Assembly: GCA_030529445.1 (NCBI GenBank)
Contig: JAUMWW010000010.1
Span: forward strand, 49,351-97,514
Source of the DNA: Johnsonella sp.
GTDB taxonomy: Bacteria > Bacillota > Clostridia > Lachnospirales > Lachnospiraceae
Reading direction: 5' to 3'
DNA length: 48,164 nt
Shown here: positions 34,206 to 44,900 of the stretch, in pieces
How positions within the stretch are numbered: position 1 is the first letter of the stretch
How the letters are laid out: each line of letters opens with the position of its first letter
Notes under the pieces: generated by a model
Databases searched by the model: none
Told to the model about the DNA's origin: nothing
Seen by the model: only the letters and a program-made list of their open reading frames with translations
Made by a program: the position numbers and the translations under genes

Positions 34206-35198
34206 ATGGCAGTGGTGAAACTAAGCTGTGTAAACGTGGGATACGGAGATGCGTTTTTCTTTGAAGGCGCAGAGGGAAACTGTCTCATGGATACCGGAAG
34301 CGGAATGGCGCAGGAGTATGAGGGCTATCCGGAGAGAATAGATATTCTTCGCTTTCTGAAAAATAAAGAAATAAAACATATCGATCATCTGATCCTGAGC
34401 CATATTCATGATGATCATGTGGGAAATCTCGTTAAGCTCCTGAAGGAGTTTTCCGTAAACAAAATATGGATACCGAAAGGCTTCGGAGAAATCAAGGATA
34501 TAGAAATATTCGGAGATCATCCGAATTTCAGAAAAAAAAGCAGTGAGCTCTTTTTCAGGGCGCTGAGGGTATTTGCTTCGGCACTTGATTTTTGCGCAAA
34601 GCGGGGCATAGAAGTGGAGGAGCTCTGCGAGGGAGAGCATAAGAGGCTCTCGGGTCTGGAACTGAAGGTGCTGGGCGCCGCGCCGGAGCGGACGGAGACC
34701 TTTCTGCGTTATTACAGGAGCCTGTCCGAATGTAAAGATCCTGCGGCGGCGGAGGAGCTGGTCGAGAAGATGGATGCATTCTCCAATCATACCAGCCTCC
34801 TGCTCAAGATCGGATACAAGTCCTTCAGGGGACTCTTCTGTGCCGATAATGTGCCGGGCAACTGGTCGAAGCAGATCGGGGAGGAGCTGGAAGACGTGAA
34901 TTTCATCAAGCTTCCGCACCACGGGCAGAGGGATGCGATCGATACCGAGAGGATGCGCAGGATGCCGCTTCTGTACTGCCTGACGACCTCGTCTTCGGAG
35001 CGCAGGTATAATAGCGCAAATCCGGAAATCTATAAAAATCTTTCGGATTGGGCGAGGGAGGATAAAAGGGATCTGAAGATCCTGTTTACCGATCCCTCCG
35101 AGGAATATCGGGATCTGAAAGAGGTGGAGTACGGCAATACGAGCATTGTATTTGAAATAGATGAAAACATCTGTTATCAATATAAAAATCAGAAATAA
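34206..35198 (+). CDS. MBL-fold metallo-hydrolase (ComEC C-terminal-like)
   Basis: A 330-residue metallo-β-lactamase fold protein. It opens with VVKLSCVNVGYGDAFFFEG and DTGSG, the arrangement of ComEC/Rec2-type stand-alone hydrolases. The metal motif is SHIHDDHVGN (HxHDDH). A further ligand region is FCADN, and KLPHHGQRDA supplies the last His. There is no signal peptide or membrane segment. The substrate is unknown. The gene ends 10 nt before tctC, whose AAGGAGGAAG site overlaps its stop region, but a functional link is not implied. Confidence 0.85.
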   Translation: MAVVKLSCVNVGYGDAFFFEGAEGNCLMDTGSGMAQEYEGYPERIDILRFLKNKEIKHIDHLILSHIHDDHVGNLVKLLKEFSVNKIWIPKGFGEIKDIEIFGDHPNFRKKSSELFFRALRVFASALDFCAKRGIEVEELCEGEHKRLSGLELKVLGAAPERTETFLRYYRSLSECKDPAAAEELVEKMDAFSNHTSLLLKIGYKSFRGLFCADNVPGNWSKQIGEELEDVNFIKLPHHGQRDAIDTERMRRMPLLYCLTTSSSERRYNSANPEIYKNLSDWAREDKRDLKILFTDPSEEYRDLKEVEYGNTSIVFEIDENICYQYKNQK

Positions 35199-35208
35199 GG
35201 AGGAAGAA

Positions 35209-36192
35209 ATGAAAAGAATTTGTAAACATGCAGTGATCGGCGCTTTGATAGGAGCGGCTGCCTTGTCGCTCTTCGGGTGCAAGAAGAAGGAAGAGGCTGC
35301 GGCGTTTCCGTCCAAGCAGGTGACCATCATCATGCCCTGGTCGGTAGGAGGGGGACCGGATACCATAGCGAGAAAGGTGGCATCTTATGGAGAGAAATAC
35401 CTGGGAGTCCCGGTCATCGTGGAGAATCATACCGGAGGATCGGGTACGGTGGCGATGAGCGATTTCATGGCTGCGGATCCGGACGGATATACGATGGTGG
35501 TTGCGAACGGACCGCTCTTTTCTCTCACACCGAGCTTCGTATCGGGAACGAATTATAAGCTCGAGGATATCAGCCCGCTGATCGGAATGCGCCAGGTGGA
35601 GTTTGTAATCCTGAGCAGTCCCAAGCACAGCCAGATCACGAATCTGGAAGAGCTTAAGGCATACGCGGCGGCAGGAAACACGATCAAGTACGCGACGACG
35701 GGAGGCCCCGGCAACGACAGCTTCACGATGATCAGCGTGCTCTTCGAGAGACTGGGCATCCCCGCAGAGGCGGTTCCCTTCGACGGAGGACAGGAGGCGA
35801 TCAATGCGCTCGCAGGAGGACATGTGGATATTGCGATCGGTTCACCGCCGGTATACCGCGAGTATGTGAAGAACGGAGAATTTGCCTGCCTCGGAACCTT
35901 CATTCCGGACGGAATCGAAGTGGAGGGCATCGGAAAGATTCCTTCCTTTAAATCCCAGGGCGTAGCGGCGGAGTTCGTCGGAATGGATTATTTTGCCGTA
36001 CACAGCAGCGTGGACGACGCGAAAAAGCAGGTGCTGATAGATTTCATCAAGAAGGTATATGCGGATCCCGAATTCCAGGAGTTTATGGCGGAAATGGGAA
36101 TGCAGGCATGGGAGGCCGACAACAAGGCGATCATCGATGAGATCAACAAGCAGACCGAGGATATGAAGGAATACATCGATTTATTAAAATAG
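35209..36192 (+). CDS. tctC: Tripartite tricarboxylate transporter solute-binding lipoprotein (TctC)
   Basis: The extracytoplasmic substrate-binding subunit of a TTT transporter. Signal sequence with lipobox SLFGC (about residues 19-23), so it is lipid anchored. The TctC family core reads VTIIMPWSVGGGPDTIARKVASYGEK near the N-terminus, followed by VENHTGGSGTVAMSDFMAADPDG. I start at the ATG at 35209, directly after AAGGAGGAAG; the frame opens 48 nt earlier inside the MBL gene. Product 327 residues. TctB and TctA follow. Confidence 0.93.
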   Translation: MKRICKHAVIGALIGAAALSLFGCKKKEEAAAFPSKQVTIIMPWSVGGGPDTIARKVASYGEKYLGVPVIVENHTGGSGTVAMSDFMAADPDGYTMVVANGPLFSLTPSFVSGTNYKLEDISPLIGMRQVEFVILSSPKHSQITNLEELKAYAAAGNTIKYATTGGPGNDSFTMISVLFERLGIPAEAVPFDGGQEAINALAGGHVDIAIGSPPVYREYVKNGEFACLGTFIPDGIEVEGIGKIPSFKSQGVAAEFVGMDYFAVHSSVDDAKKQVLIDFIKKVYADPEFQEFMAEMGMQAWEADNKAIIDEINKQTEDMKEYIDLLK

Positions 36193-36213
36193 AAAGAAAA
36201 GAGAGTGACTTAA

Positions 36214-36693
36214 ATGCAGGCTAAGAAGTTGAGCTATAATTATGAGATGATATCAGGCGGCATATTTGCACTGCTTGCGGCACTGATGTGGGTTTTGACT
36301 CCGGGGCAGATACAGACCCTGGAAAAGAGCGCCATCAATGCGAGGACGGTGCCTCAGATCGCGATTGCGGGTTTGTTCATTTTTTCGACGGCCTTATTCA
36401 TACAGGGGCTGAGGCGGCCGAAGAAAGTCCTGGTGCTTGATAAGAGTCTTTGGGAATCGCCGAATTTTAAGAAGGAAATGCGTACATTGATTTTTGCGCT
36501 CATGCTGCTGGTGTACGGAATCTTGTTTAATATTATAGGGTATATCGCGGATACGATTCTGCTTGTGGTGGGGATATTGTTTTATTACCGCTGCAAGAAG
36601 TGGCTGTATTATGCGATCGCCGTCGTAACCGTGTTTATTGTGTATGCAGTGTTTACCTATATGCTGAATGTAAACCTGCCGGGATTGTTTTAG
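36214..36693 (+). CDS. tctB: Tripartite tricarboxylate transporter small membrane subunit (TctB)
   Basis: A 159-residue protein with four hydrophobic segments (about 15-33, 48-67, 85-120 split in two, 125-150) and the TctB family layout. It makes the membrane complex with TctA. It lies 21 nt after tctC and 15 nt before tctA. Confidence 0.88.
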   Translation: MQAKKLSYNYEMISGGIFALLAALMWVLTPGQIQTLEKSAINARTVPQIAIAGLFIFSTALFIQGLRRPKKVLVLDKSLWESPNFKKEMRTLIFALMLLVYGILFNIIGYIADTILLVVGILFYYRCKKWLYYAIAVVTVFIVYAVFTYMLNVNLPGLF

Positions 36694-36708
36694 AAAGGGG
36701 GAGATCGA

Positions 36709-38193
36709 ATGGAATGGCTGAGTGAGGGCTTTGCTCTTTTGTTTCAATGGCAGAATCTGCTGATTATTCCCCTGGGACTCTTCCTCGGAATTGTGGTGGG
36801 GGCGATACCGGGGCTCACCTCCGATCTGGGAATCATACTTTGTATTCCCCTGACCTACGGAATGGAGCCGACGACGGCAATTCTGATGCTGCTTGCCATA
36901 TACTGCGGAGGAACATACGGAGGATCCATCACGGCGATTTTGATCAATACGCCGGGTACCTCCGCGAATGCGGCGACCCTGTTCGACGGTTATCCCATGG
37001 CGGAAAAAGGCCATGCATTTAAGGCATTGAAAATGGCTTTGCATGCCTCTACGATAGGAGGCCTGATCAGTGCGGTGCTTCTGCTTGCGGCGGCACCGCA
37101 GATCGCGAAGATTACGCTGCTCTTCGGTCCGGCGGAATATTTCGCTCTTGCGATATTCGGACTTTCGGTCATCGCGGGCGTTTCGAACAAGAGCATCTTA
37201 AAGGGATTGATGGGAGCGTGCATCGGCGTCTTCGTTTCCACGATAGGCATGGATAAGATCAGCGGAACGGCGAGATTTACCTTCGGGAATATCAAGTTCA
37301 TGGCCGGAATCGACCTGATCATCGCCTTGATCGGATTGTTCGCGATATCCGAAATCATGATGAAATCGCAGTACGATCCGGAGAAGGATCATAAGGTCGC
37401 GGGAAAATTCGCGAAGGATCGCATCACGAAGGAGGAATATAAGCGCTGCCGAAAGCCGATCGGCATAGGTTCTCTGATCGGCTGCATCATCGGGGCCACT
37501 CCGGGTACGGGAGGAGGACTGGCCGCATTCATCGCATATAACCAGGTCAAGCAGTCCTCGAAGCATCCCGAGACCTTCGGCAAGGGAGAGATAGAGGGAA
37601 TCGCGGCTTCCGAATCGGCAAACAACGGGGCCTGCGGCGCGACGATGATTCCGATGCTGACCCTCGGCGTACCGGGAGACGGGGCCACCGCGATCCTGAT
37701 GGGAGCCTTCATGGTGCACGGAATGGTTCCGGGGCCGACGCTCTTTAAGGAGAGCGGAAATATCCTGTACGCGATCATGTTCGGCCTGATCGTGGTCAAT
37801 ATCTTCATGTATCTGATCGGAAACGCGCTGATACCGTTTTATGCGAATATCACGAAGCTCCCCTATGAGCTTCTGGCCTGCGTCGTCCTGACGATGTGCA
37901 TATCGGGAGCGTTTTCGACCAATAACAGGGTCTATGATGTGATGATCATCATCGTGTTCGGCATATTGGCATATTTCTTAAGGAGAATGGAGTTTCAGCT
38001 GGTTCCGATCCTCTTGGGCATCGTGCTCGGTCCTCTGGCGGAGGTCAATTTCCGAAGGGCTCTGGTATTGTCCGACGGATCTCTGGATATATTCGTTAAG
38101 AGACCGATATCCCTGCTGTTTCTCATTATCGCCTTTCTTTCGGTGGCAGTGTTTGTGCTCAAGGATATCAAGGCGACGAAGAAAGGGGCTTAA
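36709..38193 (+). CDS. tctA: Tripartite tricarboxylate transporter large membrane subunit (TctA)
   Basis: The ion-coupled channel subunit, 494 residues with about 11-12 hydrophobic segments. The family blocks GIVVGAIPGLTSDLGI, AIYCGGTYGGSITAILINTPGT and GAIPGTGGGLAAFIAYNQVKQ-like (GATPGTGGGLAAFIAY) are present. Substrates of the family include citrate, tartrate and other carboxylates; nothing here fixes it. No TctDE two-component system is adjacent. Confidence 0.94.
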   Translation: MEWLSEGFALLFQWQNLLIIPLGLFLGIVVGAIPGLTSDLGIILCIPLTYGMEPTTAILMLLAIYCGGTYGGSITAILINTPGTSANAATLFDGYPMAEKGHAFKALKMALHASTIGGLISAVLLLAAAPQIAKITLLFGPAEYFALAIFGLSVIAGVSNKSILKGLMGACIGVFVSTIGMDKISGTARFTFGNIKFMAGIDLIIALIGLFAISEIMMKSQYDPEKDHKVAGKFAKDRITKEEYKRCRKPIGIGSLIGCIIGATPGTGGGLAAFIAYNQVKQSSKHPETFGKGEIEGIAASESANNGACGATMIPMLTLGVPGDGATAILMGAFMVHGMVPGPTLFKESGNILYAIMFGLIVVNIFMYLIGNALIPFYANITKLPYELLACVVLTMCISGAFSTNNRVYDVMIIIVFGILAYFLRRMEFQLVPILLGIVLGPLAEVNFRRALVLSDGSLDIFVKRPISLLFLIIAFLSVAVFVLKDIKATKKGA

Positions 38194-38213
38194 AAAAATA
38201 AGGAAGGATGTTA

Positions 38214-39233
38214 ATGATGAGAGGTAAAATTCGAAAAATACTTTTATTATCTTTAATCGCGATCGGTATGATGCATTCGGCAGGCAAGGCTTATGCTGCA
38301 GTCGAGGATCTCGATGCAGACGGCATCGAGGATATTCGCGAAGAGATGCTGATTCAAAAATATGTCCCCAGCTATTATTTTCATCCGGATGAAAAATACT
38401 TTGCGGATACGGTAGATGCATATTTGGCCAGGAGTCGGATGAGGTTTCACTACAGGGGTCTGAGTGACGATCAGATTCTGAATCAGGGTGAGGTCGGTCA
38501 GGACAATCTCGCATTGATGCAGCACAGGAATAAGGATTGGCTCGGAAATTACACGGATGAAATTATTTTTTCAAATCAAAAAAGGGATGTATATTATTCC
38601 GGAGGCTATTTTCTGGAGATACCGGATGATGACGAAGAGAAGGAAGCCGTATACAGAGGGGATCCGGAAGGAGACAGAACCAGGATATATGCGCATTCGT
38701 TTTTGAATACTGCGGGGAAAATCAGTATTCAGTACTGGGTTTTCCTGCCGTACAATGAAGCTCCTTCGGTCGGGGGAGTGAAACTGAATCATGAAGGAGA
38801 CTGGGAGCATATTACAGTCGAGCTCGATGAGCGGGACGAAATAGAAAGAGTGTATTTTGCATCCCATAATAATGAGGGAAAATATTATACCAAAAGTGAA
38901 TTGAAATTTTCCGATGGTGAGGATGTACTGAGCGCTCCTTACAGCGAAGAGGAAGGAATTACCCACGTAATGGTTTATTTAGCCCTGGGAACGCATGCAA
39001 GCTTTCCTACCTCCGGAACACAGTACAGGGGCTGGTATCTTCCCAATGATTATACGGGAGAGGGAAGGTTGATGCATGGAAAGACCAGAGTATTAAATGT
39101 GGGAGAAACGGAAGTGCCGCTGAATGAGCAATATTTTATTCAATACGGAGGACTTTGGGGGGAAATAGGAGCGACGGTTATTTCAACGGGACCCAAGACC
39201 CCCTCCTTCCAGGACAGCTGGAAAAAAGAGTAA
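38214..39233 (+). CDS. Secreted Vps62/DUF946-like protein
   Basis: A 339-residue exported protein with a signal peptide at about 1-27 (cleavage near GKAYA). Next is a DADGIEDIREEM stretch like a calcium-binding thrombospondin type-3 or EF-hand loop. The body matches the Vps62/DUF946 pattern: YYFHPDEKYF, YWVFLPYNEAP, LNHEGDWEHITVEL, and ALGTHASFPTSG. I use the ATG at 38214, six nt after AGGAAGG; an ATG at 38208 is too close to that site. No enzymatic residues can be assigned. It follows the tct operon by 20 nt and is closed by a strong terminator, so it may be co-transcribed. Confidence 0.8.
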   Translation: MMRGKIRKILLLSLIAIGMMHSAGKAYAAVEDLDADGIEDIREEMLIQKYVPSYYFHPDEKYFADTVDAYLARSRMRFHYRGLSDDQILNQGEVGQDNLALMQHRNKDWLGNYTDEIIFSNQKRDVYYSGGYFLEIPDDDEEKEAVYRGDPEGDRTRIYAHSFLNTAGKISIQYWVFLPYNEAPSVGGVKLNHEGDWEHITVELDERDEIERVYFASHNNEGKYYTKSELKFSDGEDVLSAPYSEEEGITHVMVYLALGTHASFPTSGTQYRGWYLPNDYTGEGRLMHGKTRVLNVGETEVPLNEQYFIQYGGLWGEIGATVISTGPKTPSFQDSWKKE

Positions 39234-39300
39234 AATAATCATTAAGCAAAGCTGATTTGTCGTTTTGATAAGACTGTGAAAACGCAATAGAGAAATAAAG

Positions 39301-39337
39301 AAGGATTAAGCAGAGGATCGCTGCTTAATCCTTTTTT
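39301..39337 (+). terminator. Strong terminator before the Rhs locus
   Basis: AAGGATTAAGCAG (39301-39313) pairs perfectly with CTGCTTAATCCTT (39321-39333), followed by a T6 run. It separates the tct/Vps62-like unit from the Rhs gene. Confidence 0.92.
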
Positions 39338-39358
39338 AATAAAATATTTAAAAGTAAA

Positions 39359-39394
39359 TTGACTTTAATTATGCGATATGTTAGGTTAAAGTCA
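39359..39394. promoter_or_regulatory. Inverted repeat over a putative -35 element of the Rhs gene
   Basis: TGACTTTAA (39360-39368) and TTAAAGTCA (39386-39394) are a perfect 9-bp inverted repeat with a 17-nt spacer. The left arm contains the hexamer TTGACT (39359-39364); the -10 candidate at 39382-39387 (TAGGTT) is poor. It lies about 80-115 nt before the GTG start and is a possible operator. The stretch 39395-39474 is AT-rich with no other recognisable element. Confidence 0.5.
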
Positions 39395-39474
39395 TGAAAT
39401 CAATAAAAACATAAGAAAAAATAAATAAAAAATCAAAAAAGTATTGAAAAATATAAAAACAGGAGGATGAGAGT

Positions 39475-40542
39475 GTGAAAAAGAATGTGCGGCGAATGCT
39501 TTCCCTTATATTGATCCTTACATTGGGAGCGCAAAACAGTGTTTACGGAAATTATGCAAATGATACGAAACGGAGAGAGCAAGAGCTTATCCTGTCGGAG
39601 GGGACCTTCTATGCGAGTCCCTCGGATGCCGGCATAAAAAACCGCAGCCTTTCCCGGGAGGCGGAGCAGGAGAGCATCGTCTGCTGCCTGGATCGGGGCA
39701 GTATCGAGATCGGCGAGGGGCAGCTGCAGGCATACGGCCCGGGCGGAGAGAGAATAGAAGCCGCATTGGATACGGAAACAAAGATTATCGTGAGGCAGGA
39801 GGCGGCGCAAGAAACCGCCAACGGAATCCTCGTCCGCTCGGGCAGCGCAAGGCTTTCCTTGCAGGAGCTGCATTTCAGAGGGGAGAATCTGATCCGGATG
39901 GAGGCTTCCGCCCATATCGATCTCGAGCTTTCGGGAAGCAGTGCGGCAACAGGAGAATCCTTGGAGAGGGCTCTGATTGAGGTGCCTTCGGGTGCGAGTC
40001 TGCATATCGGAGGAGACGGAGAACTGAGCCTGGAATCCGCACAGGAGGCGAGGGGAGCGCTGATTGGCGGAGGAGCGGGAGAAAAGAGCGGAACAATAGA
40101 GATGGAATCCGGACGGATCAAGGGAATCCATCACGGGTACGGAGCCTGCATCGGAGGAGGCAGGGGCGCAGGATGGGAGGCAATAGAGATCCTGGGGGGA
40201 GAGGTCGAGCTGGAGATCGAAAAGGTCCTTTCCGGAGCCTGCATCGGAAGCGGAGCCGGCGCCGACGGCGAGAGCGGCAGGATTTGTGTTCGAGGTGGAA
40301 AGCTGCAGCTGAACGGAGGCTGGGGGGCTTCGCTGATCGGAATGAGCGTATACGGATTCAAACACGAGGCCCGGGGAAGTATTCTGGTTTCCGGAGGAAG
40401 GCTCCTGCTTACGCCGAAGATGCAAAGCGCCGCGATGAAGGCAAGGGAGATCGAAATAGAGGGAGGAGAGACGGAGATAAAAAAAGGGCATGATGCGAGA
40501 TCGAATGCAGCGGAAAGTTGCTCTTTAGAGAGGAGGCTCTGA
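39475..40542 (+). pseudogene. Rhs protein, N-terminal fragment (signal peptide and Gly-rich repeats)
   Basis: The first of four frames of one disrupted Rhs gene (39475-47183). GTG start after AGGAGGATGAGAGT. Signal peptide at about 1-28 (MKKNVRRMLSLILILTLGAQNSVYG). The rest is β-rich, with Gly-rich strand turns GALIGGGAG, GACIGGGRGAG and GACIGSGAGAD spaced about 30 residues apart, and matches to carbohydrate-binding repeat proteins. After residue about 340 the frame runs into RSNAAESCSLERRL and stops. The true continuation (IECSGKLLFREEALIEAPQIEISGG) lies in another frame, requiring one base to be restored near 40497-40520. This is either a real mutation or a sequencing error. Confidence 0.75.
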
Positions 40543-41966
40543 TCGAAGCGCCGCAAATCGAGATCAGCGGGGGCAAGGTGTATGCGCGGGTGCTTTATCA
40601 CCCCTCCCGATCCGATGTCAGTGCGATCGGCGCACGCCGGATTCGGATCAGCGGGGGAAGCGTCTATGCCGAGGGAATCGGCAGCTGCTCCGGAATCGGA
40701 GATCGAAGCAAGACACAGGGGCTGGAGGAGCTGACGATCACCGGAGGAAGCATCCGGGCGGTCGGCGGAGAGCAAAGCGGCACGGATATCGGCGTACGAA
40801 AGCGCGAGGATGGTACCGAGCGGGAGGTTTATCCGAAGGACGGCGAAGGAAGGAGGCTGTACCTGCATGTAGAGGAGGGTGTGGAGGAAGGACATAGGGC
40901 CGGATTCTTCGTAGACGATGCATTATATCCGATGGGAGGGGTACTTAAGGACGATCGGAATGTATATCTGTATCTGCCGCAGGGACAGCACAGCCTCCGC
41001 TATGGAACGATACAAAAAAATATTTTGCTCGGGGGAGAGCAGACGGAGAAGGGAAGCATAGAGATTCTCTTAAAGGACGGGATCAGCGGGAAAAAGCCGG
41101 AGTATGCGAGTGTAGGCATTTATCGGGGAGAAAGTTTCATCCGGCGGCAAAGCGCGACGGAAATCATCTGGCTGCCCGTGGGGAGCTATCGCTTTGTGGT
41201 GGAAGCATTGGGATATCGGCCGAGAGAGTTTTCGGCGGAAATCAGGTCGGGAGAAAGCATAAAACGAGAACTGATCCTAAACAGTGACGAGGTGGTGCAG
41301 ACCAGGGTGGACGTCACCGCCCTGAGCAGAGAGGAGATCATTGCGGCGGGGATAGACCCGGATGCGGAGGGAAACCGGCACCTGTTTCGCTTCAAGGTGG
41401 TATTTGAGTTTGCGGCGCAAAGTTCGATGGAATTTTCCTATATCGGTAAAGAGGGAGGCGAGCCCCTGGAGGGCTTTACAGCCATCATACCGCAGGGAGA
41501 GTGGCGCGGCGTTCGGGTGCAGCCGATCAGTGAGAGATTCTATCTGGTTATTTACGGAGAGAGCCGCTGGCTCAAGCCGATGTACCGGGTATCCCTGGTG
41601 GTGGTCAACAGGAGCAGATTTGAATCGCTAAAAGCGGTCAGAGCAAGCCTGCACCTGCCGGAGGGGCTCTCCCTTGCCGACCGGAAGGAGGGAGAGCAGC
41701 AGCTTACGATCGATATGGCCGATATCTTGCCGGGGGGCTCGGGATCGGCGAGCTGGTATGTCCGTGCGGATAAGGAGGGCAGCTACAATATCTCCGGCGA
41801 GGTGGCGGGCGAGATGAGCGGGGGAGGACAGAGCTTTCTGCATCGCTTCGAGACGGCCAAGCCTCTGGAGGCTCTTGCGGGAAATGCGATGCATCTTTAT
41901 ATCTGTGCGGAGGACAGGACATGGGAGGGGGGATGTATACCATGTCAGCTTCGAGCTGCGCAATGA
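40518..41966 (+). pseudogene. Rhs protein, second fragment (carbohydrate-binding-like continuation)
   Basis: The second frame of the disrupted Rhs gene, open from about 40493. It continues the Gly-rich repeats (ISGGKVYARVLYHP, IRISGGSVYAEGIGSCSGIGD) and then shows β-rich extracellular domains with no assignable family (about 42-480 of this fragment). The sequence is collinear with the next frame but shifts at the G6 run at 41927-41932: dropping one G converts the end into RTWEGDVYHVSFELRNES. No ATG or convincing start belongs to this fragment, so it would not be made on its own. Confidence 0.75.
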
Positions 41967-44900
41967 ATCGCAGAGCGATATCTTTGATCTGAGTCTGCTT
42001 TTGAACAGGGAAAAGCAGCACCGGATCACGAAGAGGAGCAAGGGAGAAACCGTAAAGGTCTTTAAGGACGAGGAGATCAGGGACCACCGGCTGAGCGTGG
42101 AGGTGCTGAGGCCGGGAGAAAGCCTCTTTATGGAGTTTTCCACCGTGATCAAGTTTGAATCCGGGCAAATCAAGGATCCAGAATACGTTTTGATCGATCA
42201 ATGGCTGGAGATGCTCGGGGACAGTACGACGAAGATTCCGCACAGCTTTTCTCTCAAGAGGGGGGAGTTTGATCTGCAATATCTGAACAGGGAGGAGTTT
42301 AGTACCCTGAAGGAATGCACCTCCGAGGATCCTGTGGATCTGCTGAGCGGACAGTTTATCTGGAAATACAAGGATCTGTCGGTGCTCGGAGCAAATGAGC
42401 TCAGCTTTGAACGGCTGTACAGGACGCCGCAGCAAAAGAAGACGGCACACAGTCCGAGCGATGCGGCGCATAGCCCGAGCAATGCGGATTCGATCCTGGG
42501 TCCGGGATGGAGCAGCAATCATGATTATCGGTTGCGGATCGTCGGAGAGAGACTGCTTCTGTCCATGCCGGGAGGCGGTACCTCCGTTTTTCAAAAGGAA
42601 GGAGATCGTTACGTTTCCGCCTATGGCTCTTCCTGGAGCGCACAAAATCCGGAGGAAGGATATAAAATCGAGATCGGGCAGGGCAGAAGCCTTCTCTTTG
42701 ACCGGGAGGGAAGGATTCTGGAAACGGATTTTTCGGCAGGAAATAAAACAAGCTATGCATACGACGAAAGAGGTCGGCTCAGCATGATAAAAAACCGTGC
42801 CGGCAGCCTGCAGCTTGGCTATAATGAGGCGGACCTGTTAAGCGAGATCACCGACAATGCAGGAAGGCGCGTTTCGTATACCTATGATGAGAGAGGAAAC
42901 CTGCGTTTTGCCACAAATCCCGATCAAGACAGCTTTTCCTACGGCTATGACGAAAACTCCCTCTTATCCGCGGTCAGCGATTTAAACGGCACGGTATATG
43001 TACAAAACCGCTATGACGAGCAAAACCGCGTGCTTTCACAAAGGGTGGAGGGACTGGGAGAATTCACCTATTATTACGACACGGCAAAGAGGAAGAACGG
43101 CTACCGTACGGAGGCGGGGCTCTTTACGGAGATAGAGTATGACCGGCAAAACAGGATCGTATCGGAGACGGATTTTGCCGGCACGAGACATTATACCTAT
43201 GATGAGCGGCACAGATTGATTCGGGAGGAGGACAGAGACAAAAACAGCACCGAATATGAATACGATGAGCGAGGGAATCTGCTGCGGATCCGTTACCCGG
43301 ACGGGAGCACGATGCAATACGAATACGATGAGGAGGGAAGGAGAAACGGCTTCATCGATGCGCTGGGTCAAAAGACGAGTCTTCGTTATACACAGGAGGG
43401 AAGACTTGAGGAGTTTAGGGATGCCTCCGGAAATATCACGAGCTATTACTACGACGAGCGGGGGGATCTGCGCGAGGTATTGTATCCGCTCGGGGTGCGC
43501 AATCGCTATAGCTATGACGATGCGGGGAGAGTGGTTGCCGCGATAGACGGAAACGGAGTACAAAGAAGCTATGCCTATGATGAGGCGGGGAGAGTGGTTG
43601 CAGAGCGAATCGGCAATGAAGAGAGGGGGACCCGCTACACCTATACCGAGGCGGGAAAGCTCATCGAGGTAAGGGACGCCCTGGGAGGGGTCACCCGTTA
43701 TGAATATGATAAGAACGGATATAAAACGGCGAGCACGGATCCGAGGGGGAATCGAACACAAACAGAGTATACAGCGGACAACAAGGTCAGTCGGATGTGG
43801 GACGAAGCGGGACGAAGCATCAGCTATCGCTATGACGGCGCGGGCAACCTCAGCGGGGTGAAAAACGATGCAAACGGCAGCGAGGTCCTCTATCGCTACG
43901 ATGCGTCGGGCAGGCTGGCGGAGAAAACGGATGCGGAGGGGAATACCTCCTCCTACCGCTATGATGCCCGCGGCAATCTGCTGGGTACGACAAATGCCTT
44001 GGGAGAAAGCACCGTCGTGGAATACAATGCCCTGTCTCTCCCGGTTAAGGTCATCGATGCAAACGGAAACGAAACCCGGTATGCATACGATCAGAACCGC
44101 AGGCTGACGCAGATCACGGATGCGGCGGGGAACCGGCAGAGCCTGACCTATGACGAGCGAGGTAATCTCATTGAAAAAAGAGACGGAGAGGGAAATCTTA
44201 CCCTCTATCGTTATGATGCCCTGAACCGGCTCGTCGGCATCACGGATCCTTCCGGCGCATCGACTGAATTCGGCTATGATCCGAACGGCAATCTCACCGA
44301 TGTCACGGATGCGGCCGGGCATCACCGCTATTTCCTGTACGATGAGGGGAATCGGCGGATCGCAGAGAGTGATAAGCGGGGCAATGCAAGAAAGCTTCGT
44401 TATGATGTGCTGGGAAGGCGGGTCGGCGAGGCAAGCTTCATAGGAGGAGAAAGCAGCTATATCTATGATGCGGCGGGAAACCTGACGGAGGTCGTTAATG
44501 CGAGGGGAGAAAGCATCTTTTATGCCTATGATGCGGCAAACCGCCTGACAGAGATCCGCAATGAAAACGGGGAGTCTACACTGTATCGATACGGAGCCGG
44601 AGGCGGAATCGAAGAGATCCGGTATCCGGACGGAAGCGGCGTGCACTATCGCTATGACCGAAACGGGAACTTGAGCGGGTTTAGTGACGGACTGGACCGG
44701 GAGACGAGGCTTTTCCATGATGCGGCAAACCGCCTGAGCAGGGTGGAGTACCCCGATCAGAGCACGGTTTCCTATCACTATGATGCTCTGGGCAATCTTT
44801 TGTCCTATACGGATGAAGCGGGTGCGCTGTACAGCTATCGCTATGATGCGCTTTCCAATCTCATCGAGGAGCGGGATCCGTTGGGATATAAGACGGAATA

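Noticed and set aside
40477-40492. A7 run as a programmed -1 frameshift site joining the first two Rhs frames
   Set aside because: Slipping on the A tract leads straight into a TGA at 40490-40492 in the new frame, so it cannot give the full protein; the real shift must lie after 40492.
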